Positions 55,732 to 63,820 of a DNA stretch of 64,000 bases are shown piece by piece. The notes below the pieces were generated by a model. It had not been told where the DNA came from. It saw only the letters and a list, made by a program, of their open reading frames with translations, and searched no databases. Position numbers and translations under genes: made by a program. This DNA comes from AC-69 sp963751665. Lineage in GTDB: Bacteria > Actinomycetota > UBA4738 > HRBIN12. The first letter of the stretch is position 1, and every line of letters begins with the position of its first letter. The stretch covers positions 1 to 64,000 of the forward strand of contig CAVVVF010000002.1 of the NCBI GenBank assembly GCA_963751665.1. Reading direction: 5' to 3'.

Positions 55732-56856
55732 TCAGGCGGGCTGGGCGTCGAAGAACGCGGTCCAGTCGGCCGACTTGCTGGCCCCGTTGCCCAGGATGAA
55801 CTCCTCGACCATCTCGCGCGCGATGTCGTCGGTGAACTGCACGGGCGGCGACTTCATGAAGTAGGCGCTCGGTCCGATCAGCGGGCCGGCGACGCCGCGG
55901 TCCATGGCCAGCTTGGCGCAGCGGATCGCGTCGATGGCGACGCCGGCGGAGTTGGGGCTGTCCCACACCTCCAGCTTCATCTCGATGTTCAGCGGCACGT
56001 CGCCGAAGGACTGGCCCTCCAGGCGGATCTGCGCCCACTTGCGGTCCTCCAGCCACGGCACGTAGTCCGACGGCCCGATGTGGATGTCCTTGCGGTCGAG
56101 CGGCTTCTCCAGCTGGCTCTGCACCGACTGCGTCTTGGAATGCTTCTTCGACGCCAGCCGCTCGCGCTCGAGCATGTTCATGAAGTCCATGTTGCCGCCG
56201 AAGTTCAGCTGGTAGGTCCGGTTCGAGCTTCACCCCGCGATCCTCGAACAGCTTCGTGAGGATGCGGTGCATGATGGTCGCGCCGACCTGGCTCTTGATG
56301 TCGTCGCCGACGATCGGCAGGCCGGCGTCGGCGAACTTGCTTGGCCCACTCGCGGTCCGACGCGATGAACACCGGCAGGCAGTTCACGATGGCCACCCCG
56401 GCGTCGATCGCCGCCTGCGCGTAGTGCTTGGCGGCCTGCTCGGAGCCGACCGGCAGGTAGCACACGAGCACGTCGGCCTGCGCATCGCGCAGCGCCTGCG
56501 CCACGTCGACGGGTGCCTGCTCGGACTCGGCGATGATCTCCCGGTAGTACGTGCCCAGGCTGTCCAGGGTGGGCCCGCGCTGCACCGTCACGCCCGTGCG
56601 GCGGCACGTCGCGCGAAGCGGATCGTGTTGTTCGGCTCGGAGAAGATGGCCTCGGCGACGTCCTTGCCCACCTTCTTGGCGTCAACGTCGAACGCGGCCA
56701 CGACCTCGACGTCCGGACGTGGTAGCCGCCGAGCTGCGCGTGCATCAGGCCCGGCACCCGGTCCTCGGGGTCCGCGTCCTTGTAGTACTCGAGCCCCTGG
56801 ACCAGCGACGAGGCGCAGTTGCCCACGCCCACGATCGCGAGACGGACCTTGCTCAT
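55732..56856 (-). CDS. ino1: Inositol-3-phosphate synthase, frameshifted
   Basis: ATG 56856 starts SKVRLAIVGVGNCASSLVQG with the NAD fold and LEYYKDADPEDRVPGLMHAQ. After indels: LDSLGTYYREIIAESEQAPV, LVCYLPVGSEQAAKHYAQAA, IVNCLPVFIASDREWAKQ, GATIMHRILTKLFEDRGVKL, then NMDFMNMLERERLASKKHSK (catalytic Lys region) and LNIEMKLEVWDSPNSAGVAI. This is actinobacterial MIPS, the first enzyme for inositol, phosphatidylinositol and mycothiol. Indels near 56715, 56590, 56340 and 56225. It follows a PadR regulator, as in Mycobacterium (Rv0046c-Rv0047c). Confidence 0.93.
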
Positions 56857-56914
56857 GATCGTGCGCTCCTTTCTGCGAAGCGCTCGCGGTCTGGCGACGC
56901 TTCGTTCCCCTCGG

Positions 56915-57448
56915 TCAGTCTGGTGCCGATTGGCGGCGCTCGGCCGCGATGAGGCCGTCGAGCCAGGCGATGTCCTGTTCGGTGGACTCCGGCCGTGCTC
57001 CATCAGCGCGAGCGTGTACGTGTCGAAGCGCTCGCGGGTCGCCGCAGCGATGCGGTGATGGTGGAGAGCCGCTCCTCGAGGTAGGCCCGCCGCCGCTCCA
57101 GCAGGCGGATCCGGGTGTCGGGCGCGCAGGTACTTGAAGAACGCGAGGCGCACGCGGAACCGGGTGTCCTCGGTGGAGGTGTCGTGCGGCCGGTCTCCTC
57201 GAGCAGCTCGTGGAAGAGCTTCTCGCCCTTCTCGGTGATGCGGTAGACGTTCTTGCGCCGTCCGACCGTTCCTGCTCGTCGAAGACGCGCTCGACGGCGC
57301 CCTCGCGCTCCAGGCGCCGGAGCGTGGGGTACAGCGAGCCGTAGGAGACCCGCCAGAACCCGCCGAGCGGTCGCGTGAGCCGCTTGGAGAGCTGGTAGCC
57401 GTGCATGGGCCGCTCTTTCAGCAGGCCCAGGATCGCGAGCTCGAGCAT
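56915..57448 (-). CDS. PadR-family regulator, frameshifted
   Basis: ATG 57448 starts LELAILGLLKERPMHGYQLS, the PadR HTH, with GGFWRVSYGSLYPTLRRLER. After several indels the chain shows RRKNVYRITEKGEKLFHELL and ends QDIAWLDGLIAAERRQ. It is 59 bases upstream of ino1 on the same strand, and a symmetric operator lies before it. By synteny it regulates inositol synthesis and itself. Confidence 0.88.
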   Translation of the reverse strand: MLELAILGLLKERPMHGYQLSKRLTRPLGGFWRVSYGSLYPTLRRLEREGAVERVFDEQERSDGARTSTASPRRARSSSTSCSRRPAARHLHRGHPVPRAPRVLQVPARPTPGSACWSGGGPTSRSGSPPSPHRCGDPRALRHVHARADGARPESTEQDIAWLDGLIAAERRQSAPD

Positions 57449-57474
57449 CCGGTTCCTTCCCTTGCGTTGCGCTT

Positions 57475-57511
57475 CGATATATCGGTTGTCATATATCGGT
57501 CCGATATATCG
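57475..57511. promoter_or_regulatory. Operator of repeated ATATATCGG half-sites upstream of padR-ino1
   Basis: CGATATATCG occurs twice as a perfect 10-base palindrome (57475-57484 and 57502-57511). Between them, ATATATCGG (57491-57499) and CCGATATAT (57501-57509) form a perfect inverted repeat around one base. The AT-rich block stands out from the GC-rich surroundings and would cover the promoter of padR. Confidence 0.75.
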
Positions 57512-57555
57512 AACCACTACAGGGGCGGAACGTCAAGTCGGGCGAGAGGGCTGGT

Positions 57556-58221
57556 TCAGACCGGCCGGCGGTAGCCGGTCACGTTGGAGGGGGGTCCAGG
57601 CCGTCCCCGAGGCGGGGGTCGTCCTGGGGCGTCTGGGGCACGGTGGCCATCGGCAGGACGCCGGCCCAGACGCGGGAGGTCGTAGTCGGCCTCGTCGTCC
57701 TTCGGCAGGTCCGGTGCGGAGCTTGGCCGAGGCCTCCTCGAGCGGGACGGCCAGGATCGTGGTCTGGCGGAGCTCGTCGTCGTTCGGCATGCGGACCTGG
57801 TCCGAGCGGCCGGCGCAGACATGGTCCACCAACGCCTTCTGGGCCATCCATTTCTCCTCCCGGTCCGTGACCTCCCGGGCTGCGTCCGTAGACGACGACC
57901 GACTCGGTAGTTCATCGAGTGCATGAACGCCGAGCGGGCCAGGACCAGGCCGTCGAGCAGCGTCGCGACGACGACACCTCTTCCCCGTCCCTGATGGTGC
58001 GAAGGGTCCGGCTGGCGTTCGAGCCGTGGACGTAGAGGGTGTCGCCGACCCGGGCGTGGACGGTGGGATCACCCGGGGGTGGCCGTCGGCCACGTAGCCG
58101 ATGTGGCAGAACAGGGCCTCGTCGAGGATGGCGTCGATGGTCGCGCGGTCGTACGCCCCGCGCTCGGGGTGGCGCTTGACCCTGGTCCGCTCGCTCGGCG
58201 GCGTCCCGGCATGTCCGACAT
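57556..58221 (-). CDS. Pyridoxamine 5'-phosphate oxidase-like FMN split-barrel protein, frameshifted
   Basis: The chain reads ERTRVKRHPERGAYDRATID, ILDEALFCHIGYVADGHPRV, VHARVGDTLYVHGSNASRTL, then HSMNYRSVVVYGRSREVTDR and PNDDELRQTTILAVPLEEASAKLRTG, quoted in overlapping parts. This is the FMN-binding split-barrel family common in actinobacteria. Indels near 58205, 58065, 57970, 57880, 57700 and 57600. The start is near ATG 58221 but in another frame than the body. Function unknown; flavin or F420 enzymes of this fold act on heme, pyridoxal or antibiotics. Confidence 0.8.
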
Positions 58222-58231
58222 GCCGACATGC

Positions 58232-58740
58232 GTCCTTGCTTCGACGTCTGGCCTTCGACGTCCTCGCCTTCGATGTCCGGGGAACGAAGCCATGGGGCCG
58301 GTGCGACTTCATCCACTGGTCGTGGGGCGGCACGGCTCGCCGACGACGTGAAGGAAGTAGTACGAGCCGATGTCCCCAAGGAACTTGAACCGCTTGACCA
58401 GGTCGGCCGAGAGGGTCTCGAAGTCCTCGTGCGATCGAAGGTATTTCTTGAATCCGCCGAACTCGTCCTCCAGGGCGAGCATGGTCTCGGCGTTCTCCAC
58501 CATGGCCTCGATCTTGCGGCGGTTGCGGATGAGCCGCGTATCCTCCGCAAGCGCGTCGATCTGCTTCGGCGTGAGGTTCGCCACCTTCTGGGGGTCGAAG
58601 CCGCGGAACGCCTCGCGAGTTCCCTCCCACTTCGCGTCGACGACGCGCCAGGTGATACCGGACTGGAACACCGCCTTCGACAGTACGTCGAGGTAGTCGG
58701 CCAGCCCCTTCGGCTTGATCTGCTTTGGGCCTTCCACCAT
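58232..58740 (-). CDS. DNA-3-methyladenine glycosylase I-like protein (HhH-GPD)
   Basis: ATG 58740 starts VEGPKQIKPKGLADYLDVLS, then AVFQSGITWRVVDAKWEGTR, EAFRGFDPQKVANLTPKQID, LIRNRRKIEAMVENAETML and FKFLGDIGSYYFLHVVGEPV. This matches the helical body of Tag-type glycosylases, without the N-terminal Cys/His zinc part, so it is a shorter relative. An indel near 58325 confuses the end; one frame then runs into the next gene without a stop. The 3' end is approximate. Confidence 0.75.
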
Positions 58741-58748
58741 GCCTCCCC

Positions 58749-59615
58749 TCAGCGCTCGCCGCGCGGCCCCGGGCCGCCCTCGGCCCCGTCCTGCTGGAGG
58801 AACCGTTCGATCTCCGAGACCAGGTCCTCGCCCGAGGGTTGCCCCTGCTCGTCGGCCATCTGCTCCAAGCGCCCGACGTACTCCCGGGATTCCTCGCTGT
58901 CGGCCACGGCCTGGTCCAGGCGCTGGCGTTGCGCCATGGCCTCGTCCGGGAGCGCGCCGAGCGGCAGCTCGACCCCGAGGTGCCGGCCGGCATGCTCGAG
59001 GAGCCCGATGGTGGCCGGCGCGAAGGGCCCGCCGACGTAGTGCGGGACCTGCGCGTAGAACCCGACCGCGGGGAGCCCGGCGCTCGAGACCGCGAGCTCG
59101 ATCGTGCTGAGCGCGGCGGAGGGAACGCGGAGCAGGCCCTCCGGCCCCTGCTGCTCGTCGTCGGCCAGGAGGCCTTGCTTCGACGCGGTGGCAAGGATGG
59201 GCACGGGCCTGGTGTGGGGGACGGCCGCCGGGATCGCACCCAGACTGACCCACTCCACCACGCCGAGCTTGAGGGCGATCTCCAGCACGTCCTGCGATAG
59301 CTCGCGCCACCGGAAGTCGGGCTCGGGACCTGTCAGCACGAGGAGGTCGCGCTGACCAAGCCGGACCCGCTTGAGCGTGAGGTCGGGCCACACGAGCTCG
59401 GTGAGCTTCCCGTCGATGACGTCGAGGACGGGCCGACGGGAGCGATAGTCGTACAGGGCATCGGCTTCGAAGGTGGCGACGGCTTCGCCGTCGCCACCGA
59501 CCAGCACGGTCGCCGCCGTCGATGCGCCCGCGGCGTCGATCCACCCGTCGAACGCCGCGACGATGGCGGGAGCGACGAGTTGGTCCGCGGGCTCCGAGAG
59601 CCGGTACAAGCTCAT
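58749..59615 (-). CDS. PAC2-family protein (proteasome-assembly-chaperone-like)
   Basis: ATG 59615 gives 288 residues, intact. It reads LVAPAIVAAFDGWIDAAGAS, ATFEADALYDYRSRRPVLDV, LLVLTGPEPDFRWRELSQDV, GAIPAAVPHTRPVPILATAS and PHYVGGPFAPATIGLLEHAG, the PAC2 pattern. Actinobacterial PAC2 proteins may help proteasome assembly but are little studied. The C-terminal part is helical and acidic. Confidence 0.88.
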   Translation of the reverse strand: MSLYRLSEPADQLVAPAIVAAFDGWIDAAGASTAATVLVGGDGEAVATFEADALYDYRSRRPVLDVIDGKLTELVWPDLTLKRVRLGQRDLLVLTGPEPDFRWRELSQDVLEIALKLGVVEWVSLGAIPAAVPHTRPVPILATASKQGLLADDEQQGPEGLLRVPSAALSTIELAVSSAGLPAVGFYAQVPHYVGGPFAPATIGLLEHAGRHLGVELPLGALPDEAMAQRQRLDQAVADSEESREYVGRLEQMADEQGQPSGEDLVSEIERFLQQDGAEGGPGPRGER

Positions 59616-59753
59616 CAGTTGAGGATAGCGGTGGCGGCGTTCGAAGACCGAGGCCGACCTTTCAGGACGATCCGTGGCCGCTCTCGGCCTCCGGGCCGGG
59701 CCGAAGCGTAGGGGTGATGCCTCCACCCGCCGAGCGCCGGCCCCCCGTGCCGG

Positions 59754-60578
59754 CTAGACGGCCCTGCGGTAGCGCCTGACGGCCAGCGGCGCGGCCACCG
59801 CGATGATGGCCACGATCCACGCCAGCGACTGGAGCACGTAACTCGCGGTCGGCCCTCCCTGCAGCAGGGCCCGGACGGCGCTTGCCGTGACCGAGACGGG
59901 CTGGTGGTCGGCGAACGCCTGGAGCCAGCCGGGCATCGTCTCGGTCGGGCACGAACGCCGAGGAGGCGAACACGAGCGGGGCCAGGATGGGGAACGCCGC
60001 AGCCTGGGCGGTCTCCGGATCGCCCACCGCCAGCCCGACGAGGGCGAAGACCCACGACAGCGCGTACGCGAACAGGAGCACGAGCCCGATGCCGGCCAGG
60101 AAGAGCGAGCACGTTCGTGTGCACCCGGAACCCGACGGCGAATCCCACCAAGCTCACGAGCACCATGACGAAGACGTTGCGCGCGAGGTCGGCGATGGTC
60201 CGCCCGGCGAGGACGGCGGAGCGGGCCATCGGCAGCGAGCGGAATCGCTCGAGCAGTCCGCTCTTCAGGTCCGTGGCCAGACCGACAGCGGTCCGCGATC
60301 GCTCCGAACACCGTCAGTCTGCACGAAGATCCCCGGCATCAGGTAGTCGACGTACGGTACGGGAACCCCGGGAGCCTGATGGCGCCGCCGAACACGTAGC
60401 GGAACAACAGCACGAAGATGACCGGCTGGATCGTGGAGAACACCAGCAGCTGGGGGACCCGCCGATACGTGATCAGGTTCCGCCCGGCCATGGCACGCGT
60501 GTCGGACACGGCGCCGCTCAGGCGGCTCAGCCCGTGGCGCTCGGTGGGCAGCGGGATGGCGATGGAGGTCTGGCTCAT
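59754..60578 (-). CDS. ABC-2 type transporter permease (DrrB-like), frameshifted
   Basis: ATG 60578 overlaps the ATPase stop (ATGA). It starts SQTSIAIPLPTERHGLSRLS, then RAMAGRNLITYRRVPQLLVF, QPVIFVLLFRYVFGGAI, and after indels VPYVDYLMPGIFVQTVFGAI, ERFRSLPMARSAVLAGRTIA, LLFAYALSWVFALVGLAVGD and LAWIVAIIAVAAPLAVRRYR. This is the DrrB daunorubicin-exporter type. Indels near 60345, 60290, 60110 and 59945. Confidence 0.88.
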
Positions 60579-61573
60579 CGTGCGGCTCCGATCTGAGCCG
60601 GCTCTTCGGCCGGGTCGGTCGCGGGTTCGGCGTGGTGCCCGGTGAGTGCGAGGAACACGTCGTCGAGGCTGGGATCGCGGACGGTGAGCGAGGCGGGGGA
60701 CAGGCCCTCGGCGTCGAGGGACCGGAGCACGTCCATCAGCAGCCGCGAGCCGTCCGTCGGAGGAGAGCCGGAGCGTGCTGCCTTCCCGCTCCGGGTCCGC
60801 CGTCTCCCGCTCGCGCCAGCAGCGGCCTGGGCCCGAAGCGCCGCGGCCTCCTCTCCCATGGCGATCTCGATCACCGTGCTGCCCAGCCGGGCCTTCAGCT
60901 CGGCGGGCGTGCCCTCGGCGATGACCTGCCCGCCGTCGACGACGGCGAGGCGTTCGGCGAGACGGTCCGCCTCCTCCAGGTACTGGGTCGTCAGCAGGAC
61001 GGTCGTGCCGCTCGGCCACCAGCTCCCGGATGGTCTCCCACAGGGCGTTGCGGCTCTGGAGGTCGAGGCCGGTGGTCGGCTCGTCGAGGAAGAGCACCGG
61101 CGGCCGCTGGACCAGGGCGGCCGCCACGTCCAGTCGCCGGCGCATGCCGCCCGAGTAGGTGCGGACGGGGCGGTCGGCTGCGTCGGCCAGGTCGAACCGC
61201 TCCAGGAGCTCGTCGGACCGTGGCCGGATCGATGCGGCTGCGGCAGCTGGGCCAGCCTGCCGACCAGGCGGAGGTTCTCCGAGCCGGTGAGGTTGGGGTC
61301 GACCGCGGCGAACTGGCCGGCGAGGCCGATGCGATACCGCACCGCCTCGGCCTCGCGCACCACGTCGTGGCCCAGGACCTCGGCCCGGCCGCCGTCGGGC
61401 GTGAGGATGGTCGTGAGGATCCGGATGGCCGTGGTCTTGCCCGCGCCGTTGGGGCCGAGGAGCCCGAACACGGTGCCGGCGGGGACCTCGAAGTCGATGC
61501 CGTCGAGGGCGACCAGCGACCCGAATCGCTTGGTCAGGCCCTCAACTCTGATGGCTGCCTCGTCTGGCCTCAT
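60575..61573 (-). CDS. ABC transporter ATP-binding protein (DrrA-like), frameshifted
   Basis: ATG 61573 starts RPDEAAIRVEGLTKRFGSLV. Walker A is GLLGPNGAGKTTAIRILTTI; after an indel near 61240 come RTYSGGMRRRLDVAAALVQR, PPVLFLDEPTTGLDLQSRNA and LLTTQYLEEADRLAERLAVV, then the DrrA C-terminal part ending SLTVRDPSLDDVFLALTGHH. It powers the DrrB-like permease; the pair exports a lipophilic compound. A MarR gene lies divergently upstream. Confidence 0.9.
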   Translation of the reverse strand: MRPDEAAIRVEGLTKRFGSLVALDGIDFEVPAGTVFGLLGPNGAGKTTAIRILTTILTPDGGRAEVLGHDVVREAEAVRYRIGLAGQFAAVDPNLTGSENLRLVGRLAQLPQPHRSGHGPTSSWSGSTWPTQPTAPSAPTRAACAGDWTWRPPWSSGRRCSSSTSRPPASTSRAATPCGRPSGSWWPSGTTVLLTTQYLEEADRLAERLAVVDGGQVIAEGTPAELKARLGSTVIEIAMGEEAAALRAQAAAGASGRRRTRSGKAARSGSPPTDGSRLLMDVLRSLDAEGLSPASLTVRDPSLDDVFLALTGHHAEPATDPAEEPAQIGAAR

Positions 61574-61659
61574 CGTTCGCCCCTTTCGGACATGCCGCCC
61601 ACCCTAGCTCGCATAATTGAACTGCGTCAAGTGTCTAGAGACCTAAATCATCCAGGTTA

Positions 61660-61688
61660 TTGAAGTTTCTGTGGCTCTCCGGTAGCAT
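61660..61688 (+). promoter_or_regulatory. Promoter of the second marR gene, likely leaderless
   Basis: TTGAAG (61660-61665) and TAGCAT (61683-61688) are 17 bases apart; the start codon is at 61696, about where transcription should begin. A GTCT-AG-AGAC repeat at 61633-61642 may be part of an operator shared with the divergent ABC genes. Confidence 0.5.
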
Positions 61689-61695
61689 TCGCCGC

Positions 61696-62136
61696 ATGAG
61701 CACGTCTCGTTCGTCGACCAAGAAGGAGATCGCCGCCGAGGCCTGGCGGCCCCTCATCGAGTTCTTCTTCAAGACGGTCAAGCACCGCAGCCGCGTGCTG
61801 GGACGCTACCGGCTCACGCCCGGGGATGCCAGGGCGCTGGGGAGCCTGGAGCCCGGCGAGGGCAGGCCCATGGGGGCTCTGGCGGAGGAATGGGTGTGCG
61901 ACGCGTCGAACGCCACGTGGATGGTGGACCGGTTGGAGGAGCGGGGCCTGGCGGAACGCCGGACCGTGGCCACCGACCGCAGGGTGAAGCTCGTGGTGCT
62001 GACGCCGCTCGGGGAGAGGACCAGGGCGGCGATCATGAAGGGCATGTACGAGCCGCCCCCGGAGCTCCTCAAGCTGGAACGGGCCGACCTCGAGGCGCTC
62101 CGCGACGCGCTGGCCAAGCTCCCCTCAACCCTTTGA
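61696..62136 (+). CDS. MarR-family regulator
   Basis: ATG 61696 gives 146 residues, intact: AWRPLIEFFFKTVKHRSRVL, LTPGDARALGSLEPGEGRPM, then the wing DASNATWMVDRLEERGLAER and RTVATDRRVKLVVLTPLGER. It is divergent from the DrrAB-like exporter and probably represses it. Confidence 0.92.
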   Translation: MSTSRSSTKKEIAAEAWRPLIEFFFKTVKHRSRVLGRYRLTPGDARALGSLEPGEGRPMGALAEEWVCDASNATWMVDRLEERGLAERRTVATDRRVKLVVLTPLGERTRAAIMKGMYEPPPELLKLERADLEALRDALAKLPSTL

Positions 62137-62463
62137 GGCCACGAACTCCATCGCCTCTCGCGCCAGGGACAGCCATTTCGCTTCGAACACTGGCCCCACG
62201 ACCAGCCACTCCTTCATGAGCCGACCGTGACCGGGATCGAAGCGCTTCCCCTTTCCAGCGGCGATGAGCGCGTCCACTCTGTCCCGAGGGAGCTTCACGA
62301 CGAACTCTCGCTTCGACGAGAGCATGGCGAAGATCCTGTCGTCGATCTTCAGTGCCGAGGAGCCGAACCCCTTCCTCGGCGCGGCCACGTCCGACGATTG
62401 GGTCACACTCGGAGTGCTGAGGAGCCGCTTGGATAATCGCCGATAGCGCTCCTCCGGGGTCAT
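62125..62463 (-). CDS. YjbR/TfoX N-terminal-like protein
   Basis: ATG 62463 (or GTG 62475) gives 112 residues. The chain reads SALKIDDRIFAMLSSKREFV, VKLPRDRVDALIAAGKGKRF and GRLMKEWLVVGPVFEAKWLS, the YjbR/MmcQ/TfoX-N fold. Such proteins are found widely as small stand-alone domains; function unclear. Its 3' end overlaps the MarR gene by 12 bases on the other strand. Confidence 0.85.
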   Translation of the reverse strand: MTPEERYRRLSKRLLSTPSVTQSSDVAAPRKGFGSSALKIDDRIFAMLSSKREFVVKLPRDRVDALIAAGKGKRFDPGHGRLMKEWLVVGPVFEAKWLSLAREAMEFVASKG

Positions 62464-62502
62464 GGATGGATTCACGAGCGAGGCCCCTCCGCACGACGCG
62501 CG

Positions 62503-62942
62503 TCAGGAGAAGTATGGCTGGGGCTTCCCCGTCTCGGAGAACCCCTTGAGCCGGGCCAGGATCCCTGCCCACGAGTAGGCCACGGTCGCGGTCTCCCATT
62601 CGGGTTGCTCGTCGGGGAAGCCGGTGTGGCGGAACAGGAGTCTGGTCCCGCCGTGCTCCGGCTCCTTCGACAGCGACCACGTGACCGTCGTGTTCAGCCA
62701 GTACGGGGAAGTCGCCGAGGCACGTCCACGCAGACCTCGCTCCCTGGCTCCAGGCGGTCCACGCGCATCCGAAGCGGCATGGGTGCCCCTTCGAACCCGA
62801 AGCGGGCCTCGCTCCCGACCTCCGGCTCGGCCACCGTGTCGGTGGTCCAGAACGAGGCCAGCCCGTCCTTCGTGGTGATGGCGTCGAACACCGCTTTCTG
62901 GTCCGCGTGCATGTCGACGCCCAGCAGGATCCGTCGTGCCAT
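62503..62942 (-). CDS. SRPBCC (AHSA1-like) domain protein, one frameshift
   Basis: ATG 62942 starts ARRILLGVDMHADQKAVFDA, then GLASFWTTDTVAEPEVGSEA and RFGFEGAPMPLRMRVDRLEP. An indel near 62705 leads to YWLNTTVTWSLSKEPEHGGT, RLLFRHTGFPDEQPEWETAT and FSETGKPQPYFS. This is the AHSA1 branch of the START-like fold, which binds hydrophobic ligands. It is divergent from an ArsR gene whose partner encodes a second such protein. Confidence 0.88.
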
Positions 62943-62983
62943 GGCAGCCTCCCCGTCGCTCGAGAACGTTCGCTGAGGACCCG

Positions 62984-63036
62984 TATTTAAGTCATGCCTT
63001 AAGCTCTTTGTCAAGCCGAAGGAAGTGCTTAAATAG
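62984..63036. promoter_or_regulatory. Divergent promoter and operator of arsR and the SRPBCC gene
   Basis: TATTTAAG (62984-62991) and CTTAAATA (63028-63035) are exact inverted repeats; an inner pair TTAAG (62987-62991) and CTTAA (62998-63002) forms a tighter site. A plus-strand -35 TTGTCA (63008-63013) and -10 TAAATA (63030-63035) would place transcription start at the GTG at 63042. AT-rich arms of this kind are typical of ArsR operators. Confidence 0.6.
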
Positions 63037-63041
63037 CCAGC

Positions 63042-63338
63042 GTGCAGGCCCACCTGAAGGCCATCTCGAACCCCCGGCGCCGGGAGATCCTTCGGCTGGT
63101 GTGGGACCAGGAGCTCACGGCCGGGCAGATCGCGGCGCGCTTCGACGTGAGTTGGCCCGCCGTCTCCCAGAACCTCAACGTGCTCAGGCAGGCCGGCCTG
63201 GTCTCCGAGCGGCGGGAAGGGGCGCGCCGGTTCTACCGCACCGACCGCGAGGCGCTGGGGCCGCTCGAGGTGGTGCTTCGTGACATGTGGGAGCAGGACC
63301 TCGACCGCCTGAAGGACGTGATCGAACGTGGCCGTTGA
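63042..63338 (+). CDS. ArsR-family regulator
   Basis: GTG 63042 gives 98 residues: LKAISNPRRREILRLVWDQE, TAGQIAARFDVSWPAVSQNL and NVLRQAGLVSERREGARRFY, the ArsR winged HTH without metal-binding Cys. ArsR genes of this type are routinely paired with AHSA1-like genes; here the next gene overlaps it by 11 bases. It should repress both flanking SRPBCC genes. Confidence 0.92.
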   Translation: MQAHLKAISNPRRREILRLVWDQELTAGQIAARFDVSWPAVSQNLNVLRQAGLVSERREGARRFYRTDREALGPLEVVLRDMWEQDLDRLKDVIERGR

Positions 63339-63780
63339 GAGCGGGCCCATCGTCGAGGTCGAACGGCGGATCGCCGCGTCCCGCGAGGAGGTGTTCGTGT
63401 ACCTCACGGATCCCGCGAAGTACACGAGCTGGATGGGGACGGCGGCCGAGCTCGACCCCCGGCCCGGCGGCGTGTATCGCGTCCGGATGAACAGCGACAA
63501 CGTGGCGCTCGGCGAGTACGTCGCGGTGGACCCGCCGGCGCGCGTTGTGTTCACGTGGGGCTGGGAGGGAGACGCGGCGGTCCCGCCTGGATCGACCACG
63601 GTCGAGATTACGCTTCAGGAAGACGAAGGTGGCGAAGGTACCATCCTTAAGCTCCGACACTCGGGGTTGCCCGACGAAAGGGCCGCCGAGAGCCATCGCG
63701 AGGGGTGGACCAAGTACGTGGAGCGCCTCAGCGTCGCGGCTCTTGGTGGCGACCCCGGCCCGGACCCAACGGCCGCTTAG
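63328..63780 (+). CDS. SRPBCC (AHSA1-like) domain protein
   Basis: GTG 63328 gives 150 residues, intact: IVEVERRIAASREEVFVYLT, KYTSWMGTAAELDPRPGGVY, VDPPARVVFTWGWEGDAAVP and HSGLPDERAAESHREGWTKY with VERLSVAALG. AHSA1-like fold; ligand unknown. It is coupled to the ArsR gene. Confidence 0.9.
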   Translation: MAVESGPIVEVERRIAASREEVFVYLTDPAKYTSWMGTAAELDPRPGGVYRVRMNSDNVALGEYVAVDPPARVVFTWGWEGDAAVPPGSTTVEITLQEDEGGEGTILKLRHSGLPDERAAESHREGWTKYVERLSVAALGGDPGPDPTAA

Positions 63781-63820
63781 TACCCGGAGGGCGGTGAGGA
63801 CCGGCCGATACCGGTCGCGG

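Noticed and set aside
58239..58280. CRISPR-like or tandem repeat array
   Set aside because: Only three imperfect 12-15 base units inside coding sequence; no spacer pattern.
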